Shown one piece after another: positions 6,175 through 6,222 of a DNA stretch of 6,222 nt. The DNA lies in the NCBI GenBank assembly GCA_002711515.1, contig PARN01000026.1, positions 36,989 through 43,210 on the forward strand, written 5' to 3'. Source of the stretch: Rickettsiales bacterium (GTDB lineage: Bacteria; Pseudomonadota; Alphaproteobacteria; TMED127). A model generated the notes under the pieces. The model saw only the letters and a list, made by a program, of their open reading frames with translations, had not been told where the DNA came from and made no database searches. The position numbers and the translations under genes were made by a program. Positions within the stretch are counted from its first letter, which is position 1. The number at the start of each line of letters is the position of its first letter.

Positions 6175-6187
6175 CATCAACTTGATG
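6175..6187. promoter_or_regulatory. 13-bp palindrome in the leader of short flagellin 1
   Basis: CATCAA-C-TTGATG is a perfect inverted repeat 41-53 nt upstream of the ATG. In RNA it could form only a 5-bp, 3-nt-loop hairpin. As DNA it is the size of a dimeric regulator site. If the upstream GTCGTTAT motif is the -10, it lies downstream of the transcription start. No regulator can be named. Confidence 0.35.
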
Positions 6188-6204
6188 ACCATTAACTTTT
6201 TCTG

Positions 6205-6218
6205 ATATTGATAACGAC
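6205..6218 (-). promoter_or_regulatory. Putative -10 region of the short-flagellin promoter (-35 off the window)
   Basis: The minus strand has GTCGTTATCAATAT at 6218-6205, matching the fliS upstream sequence GTCGTTATAAATAT at 13 of 14 positions. The expected -35 element would start at about 6237, beyond the right edge, so only half the promoter can be checked. The predicted start near 6204 would give a leader of about 70 nt. Confidence 0.4.
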
Positions 6219-6222
6219 ATAG

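Noticed and set aside
6170..6177. ATGGATAA as a classical sigma-28 -10 for short flagellin 1
   Set aside because: Only the GATAA half matches and no TAAA lies 15 nt upstream. The GTCGTTAT motif shared with fliS is the better candidate.
6176..6191. Sigma-54-like sequence upstream of short flagellin 1 (TGG then TTGAT at near-correct spacing)
   Set aside because: The -24 GG and spacing fit, but the -12 reads GA instead of GC and the CAC of the -24 box is absent. The match also overlaps the palindrome, so it is better explained by that.

Overview
This window is a flagellar filament locus from an A/T-rich bacterium. Almost everything is read on the minus strand. In transcription order (right to left) it holds two short flagellins, one long flagellin, the filament cap protein FliD, and the start of the flagellin chaperone FliS, which runs off the left edge. 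The one plus-strand gene is a small GT-A (family 2-like) glycosyltransferase lying between fliD and fliS. The gene content and a near-perfect sigma-54 promoter point to a polar-flagellate-type proteobacterium. The sequence alone does not let me name a genus, and the class (alpha- or gammaproteobacteria) stays open.

Layout: 1-308 fliS (minus, partial); 309-367 a divergent intergenic region with promoter-like signals both ways; 368-1120 glycosyltransferase (plus), whose stop overlaps the fliD stop tail to tail; 1117-2775 fliD (minus); 2776-2817 a short gap with a promoter-like motif; 2818-4383 long flagellin (521 aa); 4384-4507 its leader, a sigma-54 promoter and, directly abutting it, the Rho-independent terminator of the upstream unit; 4508-5308 short flagellin 2 (266 aa); 5331-6134 short flagellin 1 (267 aa); 6135-6222 the leader and promoter-proximal region of flagellin 1. 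No gene-free stretch exceeds 300 bases.

How the parts fit: the three flagellins are the filament subunits, FliD is the distal cap under which they polymerise, FliS keeps flagellin unfolded for export, and the glycosyltransferase is a plausible, unproven, flagellin-modifying enzyme. Regulation looks split. The long flagellin has a consensus sigma-54 promoter. Flagellin 1, fliD and fliS share a different upstream motif, GTCGTT followed by an A/T run, with TTAA exactly 15 nt upstream at the two sites where that can be checked. It resembles a variant sigma-28 (FliA) promoter. The most notable points are this two-promoter split, the terminator/sigma-54 abutment, the two very different flagellin size classes, and the reverse-oriented glycosyltransferase between fliD and fliS.
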